Assembly (NCBI RefSeq): GCF_037327425.1 | Contig: NZ_CP147846.1 | Span: 4,464,001 to 4,528,000, forward strand | Direction of reading: 5' to 3' | Length of the DNA stretch: 64,000 bases | From: Rhodococcus sovatensis | Lineage (GTDB): Bacteria; Actinomycetota; Actinomycetes; Mycobacteriales; Mycobacteriaceae | In this document: piece by piece, positions 52,725-61,484 of the stretch | Numbering within the stretch: position 1 is the stretch's first letter | Layout of the letters: every line of letters begins with the position of its first letter | Made by a program: the position numbers and the translations under genes | Notes under the pieces: generated by a model | Database searches by the model: none | Told to the model about the DNA's origin: nothing | The model's input: the letters and a program-made list of their open reading frames with translations, nothing else

Positions 52725-53090
52725 ATGAAAGATCGATCACCAACCCGCACGCCTTTGGCATTGCTTCTCGAAGAACTCCGCACCGATGCGGGACTGTCTC
52801 AGTACGCGTTGGCCGCCAAGTGCGGGTTCGATCGATCTAATATCCGCCGAATCGAAGACGGCTCGGTCGCTGATATCACCGAAGACAAGATGCGCGTCCT
52901 AGCCGACGCGCTCGATGTCGACGTCGAGCGCTTCTATGAAGCGCACTGGCTGACCGTCCGTCGGCCACTACCGAGCCTGCCGACGTACTTCCGCAGTAAG
53001 TACCAGGACCTGACGCCCGCGCAGATCGCCGAAGTCGAAGCCATCGTTGACACCATGCGCACCGAGAATGCCGACGAACACACGCACTAG
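52725..53090 (+). CDS. XRE-family HTH regulator
   Basis: A 121-residue repressor-like protein with an HTH (ELRTDAGLSQYALAAKCGFD, RSNIRRIEDGS) and a C-terminal tail. Directly followed by an ImmA/IrrE protease gene, which probably relieves its repression of the integrase operon, as in ICEBs1-like systems (inference). Confidence 0.87.
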   Translation: MKDRSPTRTPLALLLEELRTDAGLSQYALAAKCGFDRSNIRRIEDGSVADITEDKMRVLADALDVDVERFYEAHWLTVRRPLPSLPTYFRSKYQDLTPAQIAEVEAIVDTMRTENADEHTH

Positions 53091-53137
53091 AGCAGACGAG
53101 CATATCGGAGAGAAATACGAAACGAAGGGAGGGGGAA

Positions 53138-53815
53138 TTGGACAATAGACTATCGACACCATCACTGAGGCGGCTGCGAGACATGATGCCGCGCTTCACG
53201 ATCAGCTATTACCAAGCGCTCCGAGTCGCCGAACGACAAGCCAGCCGCTTGGCTCGAACGTGGGAAGCCGAACATCGGGCTATCCGCGAAGCGGACATCA
53301 CAAGCCTCACACGAATGACGATCCTGCGTCGACCGTGCCCGGGTACGTCGATCAATGAGTGCCCATCTGGAGTCTCACGCTACGAACGGGGTAGGTGGGT
53401 CGTCTGGCTCAATCCCAGTGAAACCACCTCACGACAACGTTTTACGCTGGCGCATGAACTCAAACACATCATCGACAATGGCGCTGCGCACACGACCGTG
53501 TACAAACGTCTGACGCCGTCAGAGATCGAATCCGTCTGCGACCACTTCGCGACAAACCTACTGATGAGCCGACGCGCCGTCTACCACCTGTGGGGCGACG
53601 GATTGCGAACCCCCGAATCGCTCGCCATGGCCTTCCACATCTCCGTCAACGCCATGCGCCGACGGATGGTCGCCCTCGGACTGCCGACCGACCTCGACGA
53701 ACCCTCCGTTCTGAACTATGTCGACGCCTTCCCAGACACGCCCGCGCCCGATACCCTGCCGGGTCACTTCCTTTCCGAACCGCCCAGTACCGCATTCCCA
53801 GGAGTAGCCGCATGA
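53138..53815 (+). CDS. ImmA/IrrE family metallopeptidase
   Basis: A 225-residue protein with FTLAHELKHIIDNG (HExxH at about residue 107) and SVCDHFATNLLMSRRAV for the third ligand. The TTG at 53138 follows GGGAGGGGG at close range. The stop overlaps the recombinase ATG. By analogy with ICE control, it should cleave the XRE protein upstream. Confidence 0.87.
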   Translation: MDNRLSTPSLRRLRDMMPRFTISYYQALRVAERQASRLARTWEAEHRAIREADITSLTRMTILRRPCPGTSINECPSGVSRYERGRWVVWLNPSETTSRQRFTLAHELKHIIDNGAAHTTVYKRLTPSEIESVCDHFATNLLMSRRAVYHLWGDGLRTPESLAMAFHISVNAMRRRMVALGLPTDLDEPSVLNYVDAFPDTPAPDTLPGHFLSEPPSTAFPGVAA

Positions 53816-55866
53816 GTAGGAATCCAGACGATGGACTACCGACCTACGACGAGACGCAGCAGGGGCTCAATTCGGAGTCGACGGTTTCCGAACGCTCGCT
53901 GTCGCGAGTGCGCTCGGCAAGCCTCTACAAGGGTGCGCGTTCCTCGATCGTCGACCAGCTTCGCGCAAACAGACCCACCTCGGACAGCGAGATAGTGACA
54001 CCGGCAGTGTCGGCGTCACGGGTCAAGCGTGGCCGTGCCGTCATCTACGTCCGCGTCAGCACCGAAGAGCAAGCCCGCGTCGGTGGCGGTGCTGAGGGCT
54101 ACTCGATCCCGTTCCAGCGGGACGCCTGCAAACGCCGAGCCGAAGAACTCGGCCTTCAGGTCGTCGGCGAATATGTCGAACTTGGTCGATCTGCAACCAC
54201 TGTCAATCGACCGGAATTCCAACGCATGTTCGCCGAACTCGACAGCCTCGGCGTCACGCACGTCATCGTGCACAAGCTCGACCGGCTCAGCCGTAGCCCG
54301 AAGGCGGATTACTTCGTCGACACAGGACTGGAGGCAACGAGAGCGGCACTGGTCTCCGTCTCCGAGTACATCGATGACACCCCGCAGGGGAAGCTCAACC
54401 TGCAGATCCAGCGCGGCATGGCCAGCTATTACTCAAACAACCTCGCAACCGAAGTCGTGAAAGGGCTGACTAGCAAAGTTGCCACAGGAGGTACCCCAGG
54501 ACGTGCTCCGCTCGGGTATCTCAACAAACGTCGCATCGAGGGCATCTCCGACATTCGCTGGGTCGAACAAGATCCCAATCGAGCACCGCATATGCGGTGG
54601 GCATTCACTGAATACGCCACCGGTGACTGGAGTTTGTCGGCACTGGCCGACGCACTCGAAGCCCGCGGCCTACGAACCAAACCGACTCCGAAAATTCCGA
54701 GTCGGCCCGTGTCAATCGGGTCACTTCACAAACTGTTGATCAATCCGTACTTCGTCGGTGTCATCGCCTACAAGGGCATCTATCACGAGGGAACGCACGA
54801 GCCGCTGATCGACATGGAAACCTGGCTACGAGTCCAAGATGTCATGACCGCGCACAACACCGCGGGTGAAAAGGACAGGAAGCACCCGCACTACCTCAAG
54901 GGTTCGATCTGGTGCAGCCACTGCGGCGAAAGAATGGTCTATTCGCGCAATACGGGACGCGGCGGCACTTACGAGTACTTCTTCTGCATGGGCAAGAAGG
55001 ACAAGCGCAACCCGTGCCCACGCGGCTACGTCAAGATGGTTGCAATTGAGCGCGGCATCGAGACGTACTACAAGCACGTGCAGATTTCCGACGATACTGC
55101 CGATCGGATCCGTGGCCTGGTGCAATCGGAATTAGATGATCACATCAAGGCGACCGAGCACGATGTCCGGCTCGCCACGCTCAAGGTCACACAAGTCGAC
55201 CGAGAACGGACGAAATTGCTCGAAGCCCACTACGCGGGCGCGATACCGCTCGACATGCTCAAGACAGAGATGCAGCGCCTGACGCGGGAACTGAATGCAG
55301 CAGAGAAATCACTGGCAGCTGCCGGGAAATCCCGGAAGGAGATCGTCGACCTCCTCGAACGGGCTCTGAGCGCCGCACAGACGTGTCACCGTCACTACGA
55401 AGCTGGGAAGCCTCCTGTCCGCCGGATGCTCAACCAGGGCTTCTTCAGGCGCATCTACATCGACGACGACGGCAGCGTCAGCGACGCTGAGATTCAACAG
55501 CCCTTCGCCGCGCTGATCGCACGGCAGGACGATGTCCTAATGGAGAAGCGCAAGGCTCGCGCTGGTCGAGCACTCGGCGGCACGATTGGAGAGCTGCAGG
55601 CCACCGGCACCGAGGGACTTGCACCTCGCGGTGTCCGTGAGTTCTTACAGGAGCAGCGAGACCGCGAAGACGCTGTGGTGCTCAGGTTCCTCCACAACGA
55701 ACAAACCCGACCCGTACTTGCGTACGGATCGGGTTCGAATAAAGCACTTTTGGCGGAAGCGGAGGGATTTGAACCCACGGTGGTTTTACCCACTCTCGCT
55801 TTCAAGGCGAGTGCATTAGGCCGCTCTGCCACGCTTCCAGGTCTCGCTTGTACGTGGAGATACTAA
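53812..55866 (+). CDS. Large serine recombinase (integrase)
   Basis: A 684-residue recombinase. The catalytic domain starts at AVIYVRVSTEEQAR (active Ser about 83), with VIVHKLDRLSR and YSNNLATEVVKG. The recombinase domain follows (APLGYLNKRRIEGISD, LINPYFVGVIAYKG), then a zinc ribbon (IWCSHCGERMVYSRN, with FFCMG and NPCPRG) and a coiled coil (RLTRELNAAEKSLAAAGKSR). The last 40 or so codons run antisense through tRNA-Ser(TGA), so its own 3' end lies in the attachment site and would change on excision. Confidence 0.93.
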   Translation: MSRNPDDGLPTYDETQQGLNSESTVSERSLSRVRSASLYKGARSSIVDQLRANRPTSDSEIVTPAVSASRVKRGRAVIYVRVSTEEQARVGGGAEGYSIPFQRDACKRRAEELGLQVVGEYVELGRSATTVNRPEFQRMFAELDSLGVTHVIVHKLDRLSRSPKADYFVDTGLEATRAALVSVSEYIDDTPQGKLNLQIQRGMASYYSNNLATEVVKGLTSKVATGGTPGRAPLGYLNKRRIEGISDIRWVEQDPNRAPHMRWAFTEYATGDWSLSALADALEARGLRTKPTPKIPSRPVSIGSLHKLLINPYFVGVIAYKGIYHEGTHEPLIDMETWLRVQDVMTAHNTAGEKDRKHPHYLKGSIWCSHCGERMVYSRNTGRGGTYEYFFCMGKKDKRNPCPRGYVKMVAIERGIETYYKHVQISDDTADRIRGLVQSELDDHIKATEHDVRLATLKVTQVDRERTKLLEAHYAGAIPLDMLKTEMQRLTRELNAAEKSLAAAGKSRKEIVDLLERALSAAQTCHRHYEAGKPPVRRMLNQGFFRRIYIDDDGSVSDAEIQQPFAALIARQDDVLMEKRKARAGRALGGTIGELQATGTEGLAPRGVREFLQEQRDREDAVVLRFLHNEQTRPVLAYGSGSNKALLAEAEGFEPTVVLPTLAFKASALGRSATLPGLACTWRY
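55706..55738 (-). terminator. tRNA-Ser terminator supplied by the element
   Basis: AACCCGA-CCGTAC and GTACGG-TCGGGTT arms on the 3' side of the tRNA (minus strand), inside the recombinase coding frame. Compare the displaced hairpin at 19839-19874. Confidence 0.6.
55744..55757. other. Right attachment-like core (attR) at tRNA-Ser 3' end
   Basis: GCACTTTTGGCGGA covers the CCA end and last acceptor bases of tRNA-Ser and matches 13 of 14 bases at 19881-19894 (GCACTTCTGGCGGA). Confidence 0.6.
55751..55838 (-). tRNA. tRNA-Ser (anticodon TGA)
   Basis: Eighty-eight bases with CCA encoded. Acceptor stem GGAAGCG/CGCTTCC, D-arm with GGCAGAGCGGCC, anticodon stem CTCGC/GCGAG around CTTGAAA (anticodon TGA), the long variable arm expected for tRNA-Ser, and T-arm GGGTTCAAATCCC. 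It reads UCA codons. The mobile element ends at its 3' side. Confidence 0.96.
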
Positions 55867-55890
55867 ACGCTCCGCGCACGGCGAGGCCAA

Positions 55891-56388
55891 TCAGCCCTTG
55901 TTGTCGGATCTCTCCATCGCGGCGTCGACTTTCTCGAAGATGTCGCCGAGAACCGCAAGCTCGCGCTCCGTCAGCAGGTCGACCAGATGCTTCCTGACGC
56001 TGACCACATGCGTCGGAGCTGCTTCCGTCAGGCGACGCCTGCCCTCGGCGGTGATGACCGCCAGCACGCCTCGCCCGTCGTCGACGCATGTGCTGCGATC
56101 GACCATGCCGTCGGATTCCATCCGTCGAATCTGATGCGTCAGTCGGCTACGGGACGACAGGACACCGTCGGCCAGCTCGCTCATTCGCAACGATCCGTCC
56201 GACGATTCCGACAACATCACAAGGATGCGATATTCGGCCATCGTCAGGTTGTGCGCATCCTGCAGATCCTTGTTGAGTACCCCCATCAGTCGTTGGCCGC
56301 CGTCGACATAGGCACGCCACGCTCTCATTTCCGCAGCATCGAGCCACTGCGGGTCCCCCCCTGGACCAAAGGATCGTTCGGCCGTCAC
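55891..56388 (-). CDS. MarR family transcriptional regulator
   Basis: A 165-residue winged-helix protein: LTMAEYRILVMLSESSDGSL, SELADGVLSSRSRLTHQIRR (recognition helix), and the wing VDDGRGVLAVITAEGRR. Divergent from the aldo/keto reductase (85-base gap), which it may control. Confidence 0.92.
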   Translation of the reverse strand: MTAERSFGPGGDPQWLDAAEMRAWRAYVDGGQRLMGVLNKDLQDAHNLTMAEYRILVMLSESSDGSLRMSELADGVLSSRSRLTHQIRRMESDGMVDRSTCVDDGRGVLAVITAEGRRRLTEAAPTHVVSVRKHLVDLLTERELAVLGDIFEKVDAAMERSDNKG

Positions 56389-56472
56389 CCGACCATATTA
56401 GGCACTCGGCTTACCGATGAGTAGCTCCGAGTCCTCCACGTCCAATCGCCGGGCTCGGCATAGTCTCGATAT

Positions 56473-57507
56473 ATGCCTGAACCACACATTGATACCCCGT
56501 ACGTTGCTTCCGATGTTCGCTACGAGTCGATGCAGTATCGCCGCACCGGCCGTAGTGGCCTGAAGCTGCCGGCGATCTCGCTCGGGCTGTGGCACAACTT
56601 CGGCGACGACGCTCCCCTCGATGGCCAGCGTGCCGTGCTCAGGCGAGCGTTCGACCTGGGAATCACCCACTTCGATCTGGCCAACAACTACGGCCCGCCC
56701 TACGGCAGTGCGGAGAAGAATTTCGGTCGGATTCTGCGTGAGGACTTCGCCGGATACCGCGACGAACTGATCATCTCGAGCAAGGCCGGATGGGACATGT
56801 GGCCCGGCCCCTACGGATTCGGCGGCTCGCGTAAGTACCTGTTGTCCTCGCTCGACCAGTCGCTGGGACGAATGGGGCTGGATTACGTCGACATCTTCTA
56901 CAGCCACCGCCCCGACCACGACACCCCACTCGAAGAGACCGCGGGCGCACTGATCAGCGCCGTGCACCAGGGCAAAGCACTCTACGTCGGCATCAGCTCG
57001 TACACGCCGGAGAACACCGCGAAGATGGCGGAACTCCTGAAAGCCGCAGGCGTTCCGCTGCTCATCCACCAGCCCAGTTACTCGATGGTCAACCGGTGGA
57101 TCGAGGACGGTTTGCTGGAGACCCTCGAGCAGGTCGGTGCGGGTGCCATCGCGTTCTCACCGTTGGCGCAGGGAATGCTCACCGACAAGTACCTCGACGG
57201 AATTCCCGAGGGCTCACGCGCCACCCAGGGGAAGTCCTTGAACCCTGACTGGTTCACCGACGAGCACGTCGAGCACCTGCGGGGATTGAACTCCATTGCC
57301 TCCGCACGAGGCCAGTCTCTCGCACAGCTAGCTCTCAGCTGGGCGCTGCGTGATCCACGGGTGACATCCGTGCTGATCGGTGCGTCGAGCGTCCGGCAGC
57401 TCGAGAACAATGTCGGTGCGCTCGAGAACCTCGACTTCACAGCCGAGGAGCTCACGGCCATCGACGAGCACGCCAGGGACTTCGGGATCAACCTCTGGGA
57501 TATCTAG
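56473..57507 (+). CDS. mgrA: Aldo/keto reductase, glyceraldehyde-3-phosphate reductase (YghZ/MgrA) type
   Basis: A 344-residue NADPH-dependent AKR14-like enzyme. The tetrad is visible: FDLANNYGPP (Asp, Tyr), IISSKAGWDMWPG (Lys) and IFYSHRPDH (His). GSAEKNFGRIL and the C-terminal VTSVLIGASSVRQLENN (cofactor phosphate binding) are typical. The substrate class (L-glyceraldehyde-3-phosphate, methylglyoxal) is inferred from the WDMWPGPYG segment common to YghZ-like proteins. Confidence 0.88.
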   Translation: MPEPHIDTPYVASDVRYESMQYRRTGRSGLKLPAISLGLWHNFGDDAPLDGQRAVLRRAFDLGITHFDLANNYGPPYGSAEKNFGRILREDFAGYRDELIISSKAGWDMWPGPYGFGGSRKYLLSSLDQSLGRMGLDYVDIFYSHRPDHDTPLEETAGALISAVHQGKALYVGISSYTPENTAKMAELLKAAGVPLLIHQPSYSMVNRWIEDGLLETLEQVGAGAIAFSPLAQGMLTDKYLDGIPEGSRATQGKSLNPDWFTDEHVEHLRGLNSIASARGQSLAQLALSWALRDPRVTSVLIGASSVRQLENNVGALENLDFTAEELTAIDEHARDFGINLWDI

Positions 57508-57533
57508 CATCGACGCCGCATAAGGTGGGTCGT

Positions 57534-58514
57534 ATGCACGCAATCACCCTGACAGAGTTCGGAACCCCCGACGTGATGCGGTGGACCGAGGTGCCGGATC
57601 TGCGGCCCGAACGCGGACAGGTCATCGTCGACGTCGCCGCCGCGGGGGTCAACCGTGCCGACCTGATGCAGCGCCAGGGCTTCTATCCCCCACCGCCTGG
57701 AGCAAGCGAGACCCTGGGGCTCGAATGTTCCGGGATCATCTCCGAACTCGGCGAGGGTGTCTACGACTGGAAAGTCGGCGATCGCGTATGCGCACTCCTC
57801 GCCGGAGGCGGCTACGCCGAGCAAGTGGCCGTCCCGGCTACACAGCTCTTTCCCATTCCCGGAGCCCTGGATCTCCATGCGGCAGCATCACTTCCGGAGG
57901 TCGCGTCGACCGTATGGTCCAACCTCGTCATGTACGGCGGCCTTCGGTCCGGGCATGTAGTCCTCCTGCACGGCGGCGGAAGCGGAATCGGCACACACGC
58001 AATCCAGGTCGCGAAGGCACTCGGAGCAACCGTTGCCGTCACCGCAGGCTCGAGGGCAAAGCTCGACTTCTGTGCCTCGCTCGGTGCCGACATTCTGATC
58101 GACTACAAAGAGCAGGACTTCGTCGAGGTTCTCCGGGGCAGCACCCACGGTGCAGACCTGATTCTGGACAACATGGGCGCAAAGTACCTGCCGCGCAACG
58201 TCGAAGCATTGGCCATGGACGGCACCCTCATCACCATCGGTATGCAGGGCGGACTGACGGGCGAACTGAACTTCGGTGCACTGCTCGGCAAACGCGGAAC
58301 TATCCACGCAGCAGGGCTACGCGGACGCCCCGAGACGGGTCCGTCGAGCAAAGCGGACATAGTCGCCGACATGACGGCACGACTATGGCCGATGATCGAG
58401 GAAGGCGTCGTAAGCCCGGTCGTTCACGCCGAACTTCCCATAACCGAAGCGGCAGAGGCACATAGACTGCTCGACGCCGATGCTATCGGGAAGGTCATCC
58501 TGAGGGTGCCGTAA
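57534..58514 (+). CDS. NAD(P)H quinone oxidoreductase (PIG3/QOR type)
   Basis: A 326-residue zinc-free MDR enzyme: GVNRADLMQRQGFYPPPPG, GLECSGIISELG, the Rossmann motif HGGGSGIGTHAIQVAKALGA, and DNMGAKYLPRNVEALA. It corresponds in position to Rv3777 beside the csd-like gene. ATG 57534 is preferred over GTG 57525. It reduces quinones or related electrophiles with NADPH. Confidence 0.88.
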   Translation: MHAITLTEFGTPDVMRWTEVPDLRPERGQVIVDVAAAGVNRADLMQRQGFYPPPPGASETLGLECSGIISELGEGVYDWKVGDRVCALLAGGGYAEQVAVPATQLFPIPGALDLHAAASLPEVASTVWSNLVMYGGLRSGHVVLLHGGGSGIGTHAIQVAKALGATVAVTAGSRAKLDFCASLGADILIDYKEQDFVEVLRGSTHGADLILDNMGAKYLPRNVEALAMDGTLITIGMQGGLTGELNFGALLGKRGTIHAAGLRGRPETGPSSKADIVADMTARLWPMIEEGVVSPVVHAELPITEAAEAHRLLDADAIGKVILRVP

Positions 58515-58517
58515 CCG

Positions 58518-59720
58518 CTACGTCAGAGCAGCGAGGCACTTCACCAGCTGATCGATTTCGTACCGCGTCGTGTACGGAGCAAGTCCGATGGTGACGGCGC
58601 CGCCCTCCTCGTTGACGCCCAAGGCGTCGAGAAGCCTGCTGCCGCTGTGTATTCCGCTGACGACGCCGATACGGTTCTGTGCGAGATGCTCGGCGACCTT
58701 CTCGGCCGATGTATCGGCGACGGTGAAGCTGAGGGTCGGGATTCGACTCGGCGCATCACCGAGGACCATGACGTGGTCGAGTTTGCCGAGCGAACGCAAC
58801 AGGTAGTCGAAGAGTCGATCGTGGTAGTCCTGCAACGACCCGATGGACAGCTGCAGTCGCTCGCGTCGGGTGCCCGTCGCGGCGTCGTCGAGATTGGCAA
58901 GGTAGTCGACCGACGAGACGACCCCGGCCAGCAACGCGTACTGGTGCCCCGCCATCTCGAGCCTCTCGGCGCCCTTGGCGAGCGGATTGAGCGACATCGA
59001 CGGGATCCGGTCGAGTAGGCTCGGATCACGGAAGACCAATGCACCCACCTGAGGCCCACCCCACGCCGACGCCTGGACGGCCACGACGTCGGCAGCCAGT
59101 GCTTCGATGTCGACGTGCGCGTACGGTGCCGCGCCCCCGGCGTCGACGACGATGAGGCCGCCGACAGCGTGCACACGATCCGCCGCCACCCGTACATCCG
59201 GGGCCGAGCCGACGATCGACGACGCGGCAGTCATGGCGACGAGCCGCGTCGTGGTGGTGATCAGTTCCTCGAACTGCCAGCTCGGAAGTTCACACGTATC
59301 GATCTCGACTTCGGCCCACCGGACCTGTGCGCCGTAGCGGCTGGCAATACGAAGCCATGGGGCGACGTTGGCTTCCTCGTCGAGCCTCGACAGCACGAGG
59401 CCGGTTCCGAGGCCGAGTCGCGAGGACAGCGACTCCGCGAGCCATGCGAGCAACGTCCCGCGGTCGGGGCCGAGAACCACACCGGCCGGGTCTCCACCGA
59501 CGAGATCGGCGATGGCCGCCCGCGCCGCGTCGAGTAGGCCCGCACTGCGTCGCGAGGACATGTGACCGGAAGTGTGAGTCGGCGCACTTCCACGAAACGC
59601 TGTGGACACGGCAGTCGACACACGGTCGGGGATCTGCATCCCGTTCTGCGGATCGAGGTGGATCCAGCCGTCGCCAAGGGAGGGAATAGACCCTCGGACC
59701 CGTGCGACGTCGTACCCCAT
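58518..59720 (-). CDS. Cysteine desulfurase-like class V aminotransferase fold protein
   Basis: A 400-residue protein starting MGYDVARVRGSIPSLGDGW, like the mycobacterial Rv3778c-type proteins. The SufS/IscS-like fold is seen in VVLGPDRGTLLAWLAES, VDAGGAAPYAHVDIEAL and WGGPQVGALVF. At the place where the PLP lysine normally precedes the G-GP turn, the sequence is VQASAWGGPQ, with no Lys. It may therefore use another lysine or have lost cofactor chemistry. Convergent with the oxidoreductase (three-base gap). Confidence 0.8.
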   Translation of the reverse strand: MGYDVARVRGSIPSLGDGWIHLDPQNGMQIPDRVSTAVSTAFRGSAPTHTSGHMSSRRSAGLLDAARAAIADLVGGDPAGVVLGPDRGTLLAWLAESLSSRLGLGTGLVLSRLDEEANVAPWLRIASRYGAQVRWAEVEIDTCELPSWQFEELITTTTRLVAMTAASSIVGSAPDVRVAADRVHAVGGLIVVDAGGAAPYAHVDIEALAADVVAVQASAWGGPQVGALVFRDPSLLDRIPSMSLNPLAKGAERLEMAGHQYALLAGVVSSVDYLANLDDAATGTRRERLQLSIGSLQDYHDRLFDYLLRSLGKLDHVMVLGDAPSRIPTLSFTVADTSAEKVAEHLAQNRIGVVSGIHSGSRLLDALGVNEEGGAVTIGLAPYTTRYEIDQLVKCLAALT

Positions 59721-59884
59721 GCCGGACACTCTAAGCGCCGATTTCGTAAGCGTGTGTTCCACATCCCTTTTTGGGCTCGACCGTACTGCTGTCTAGCACG
59801 CGCAACTTCCCTCCATACCCGACTTGAACAGGATAATCGGCCCCGCTCGTCGCGCAATCCCGCACAACACGCAAGGATGGCGGT

Positions 59885-60472
59885 ATGACGCAATCGGACT
59901 CGCAGTCGAATCCCGAAGCCGGTGACCATGTCGTTGTGATCGGCCCGAACGGACAGCCTCTCGCACTCAGCCGTGAAGAGGCAACCGCCGCCGCGGCACG
60001 CGCAGCAGGCAGCGAAGGAGCCGAAAGCGGCGAAACTTCCCTTTCGGACATGGTCGAACAGCCAGCGAAGGTCATGCGCATCGGGACCATGATCAAGCAG
60101 CTTCTCGAAGAGGTTCGCGCAGCTCCTCTCGACGACGCAAGCCGGACCCGGTTGAAGGACATCCACCAGTCCTCGATCCGCGAACTCGAGCAGGGACTCG
60201 CACCCGAGCTGCGTGAGGAGCTGGAACGGTTAGCACTTCCGTTCGGCGAGGACTCCATCCCGTCGGATGCCGAGCTTCGCATCGCGCAGGCCCAGCTCGT
60301 CGGCTGGCTCGAAGGTGTGTTCCACGGAATTCAGACGGCGCTGTTCGCCCAACAGATGGCCGCGCGCGCCCAGCTGGAGCAGATGAGACAGGGCGCTCTT
60401 CCTCCTGGCGTGACGATCAATCCTGGTGGTGTGGGCCACACCGGCGGCAGCGGTACCGGGCAGTATCTGTAG
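59885..60472 (+). CDS. bpa: Bacterial proteasome activator Bpa
   Basis: A 195-residue protein matching Bpa/PafE (Rv3780): an acidic flexible N-terminus, a four-helix core (MVEQPAKVMRIGTMIKQLLE, LKDIHQSSIRELEQGL, AELRIAQAQLVGWLEGVFHG), and the C-terminal tail ending GQYL, which docks into the 20S proteasome. It forms an ATP-independent ring that feeds unfolded proteins to the proteasome. Followed by a 35-bp tandem repeat. Confidence 0.95.
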   Translation: MTQSDSQSNPEAGDHVVVIGPNGQPLALSREEATAAAARAAGSEGAESGETSLSDMVEQPAKVMRIGTMIKQLLEEVRAAPLDDASRTRLKDIHQSSIRELEQGLAPELREELERLALPFGEDSIPSDAELRIAQAQLVGWLEGVFHGIQTALFAQQMAARAQLEQMRQGALPPGVTINPGGVGHTGGSGTGQYL

Positions 60473-60480
60473 GGCCGGGA

Positions 60481-60569
60481 GTGGAGCCTGCGGAACGACC
60501 CCAGGCAGCTCGGGAGTGGAGCCTGCGGAACGACCCCAGGCAGCTCGGGAGTGGAGCCTGCGGAACGAC
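60481..60569. repeat. Tandem repeat of a 19-bp motif (period 35)
   Basis: Three copies of GTGGAGCCTGCGGAACGAC at 60481, 60516 and 60551, separated by CCCAGGCAGCTCGGGA, between bpa and wzm. The same 19-mer is repeated four times inside wzt at 62280. Confidence 0.95.
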
Positions 60570-60597
60570 GTGTTGGGTGCGGGTAAGGTCGACCGTC

Positions 60598-61473
60598 GTG
60601 TCGGCACCAGCAAAGAATCCCGAGAACGAAGCAGGAGAGCGTGTGACCGTTCCCGCTTCGGACTCGTACACCTTCAAACGTGCATTCGGCGATCTGAAGA
60701 CGGGTTTCACGCAGCGCGAGTTGTGGCTGCACCTGGGTTGGCAGGACATCAAGCAGCGCTACCGCCGGTCGGTGATCGGACCGTTCTGGATCACGATCGC
60801 CACAGCAGTTCAGGCCACGGCTATGGGCCTGCTGTACTCCGTCCTGCTGAACATGGACCTGAAGACGTTCCTACCGCACGTTGCCGTCGGGCTCATCCTC
60901 TGGACCTTCATCAGCGCCGCGATCCTCGAAGGCGGAGACGTCTTCGTCGCCAACGAGGGGCTGATCAAGCAGTTGCCCTCGGCGCTGTCGGTGCATGTGT
61001 ATCGACTGGTGTGGCGTCAAGTGTTGCTGTTTGCGCACAACCTGATCGTGTACGTCATCATCATCGCGATCTTCCGGCCGTCGTTCAGCTGGTCGGATTT
61101 GTCTGCGATACCGGCGTTCGCGCTGCTGATCGTCAACGCGATCTGGGTTGGGCTGCTCTTCGGCATCGTGGCCACCCGTTACCGCGACATCGCGCCGATT
61201 CTCCAGTCGATGGTCACGTTGCTGTTCTTCATGACCCCAATCGTGTGGACGACGCAGGGCCTGGTCAACCAGGGCGGGCAGGCTGCCGAGCGGGCCAGGA
61301 TCGTCGAGATCAATCCGCTGTTCCACTACCTGGATATCGTGCGCGCACCGATGATCGGTGAGCCGCAGCAGCTGTACCACTGGTACATCGTCATCGGCTG
61401 CACGGTTGTCGGATGGGTGCTGACCATTCTCGCTCTCAAGAAGTACCGGGCCCGCGTGCCCTACTGGGTTTAG
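60598..61473 (+). CDS. wzm: Galactan ABC exporter permease (Wzm/RfbD)
   Basis: A 291-residue ABC-2-type permease, six membrane helices: FTQRELWLHLGWQDIKQRYR, RRSVIGPFWITIATAVQ, VGLILWTFISAAILEGGDVF, ANEGLIKQLPSALSVHVYRL. It corresponds to Rv3783. With Wzt it exports lipid-linked galactan for arabinogalactan synthesis. GTG 60598 is taken as start; GTG 60643 is possible. The 12-base gap to wzt implies one operon. Confidence 0.93.
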   Translation: MSAPAKNPENEAGERVTVPASDSYTFKRAFGDLKTGFTQRELWLHLGWQDIKQRYRRSVIGPFWITIATAVQATAMGLLYSVLLNMDLKTFLPHVAVGLILWTFISAAILEGGDVFVANEGLIKQLPSALSVHVYRLVWRQVLLFAHNLIVYVIIIAIFRPSFSWSDLSAIPAFALLIVNAIWVGLLFGIVATRYRDIAPILQSMVTLLFFMTPIVWTTQGLVNQGGQAAERARIVEINPLFHYLDIVRAPMIGEPQQLYHWYIVIGCTVVGWVLTILALKKYRARVPYWV

Positions 61474-61484
61474 GGGCTCATCTC

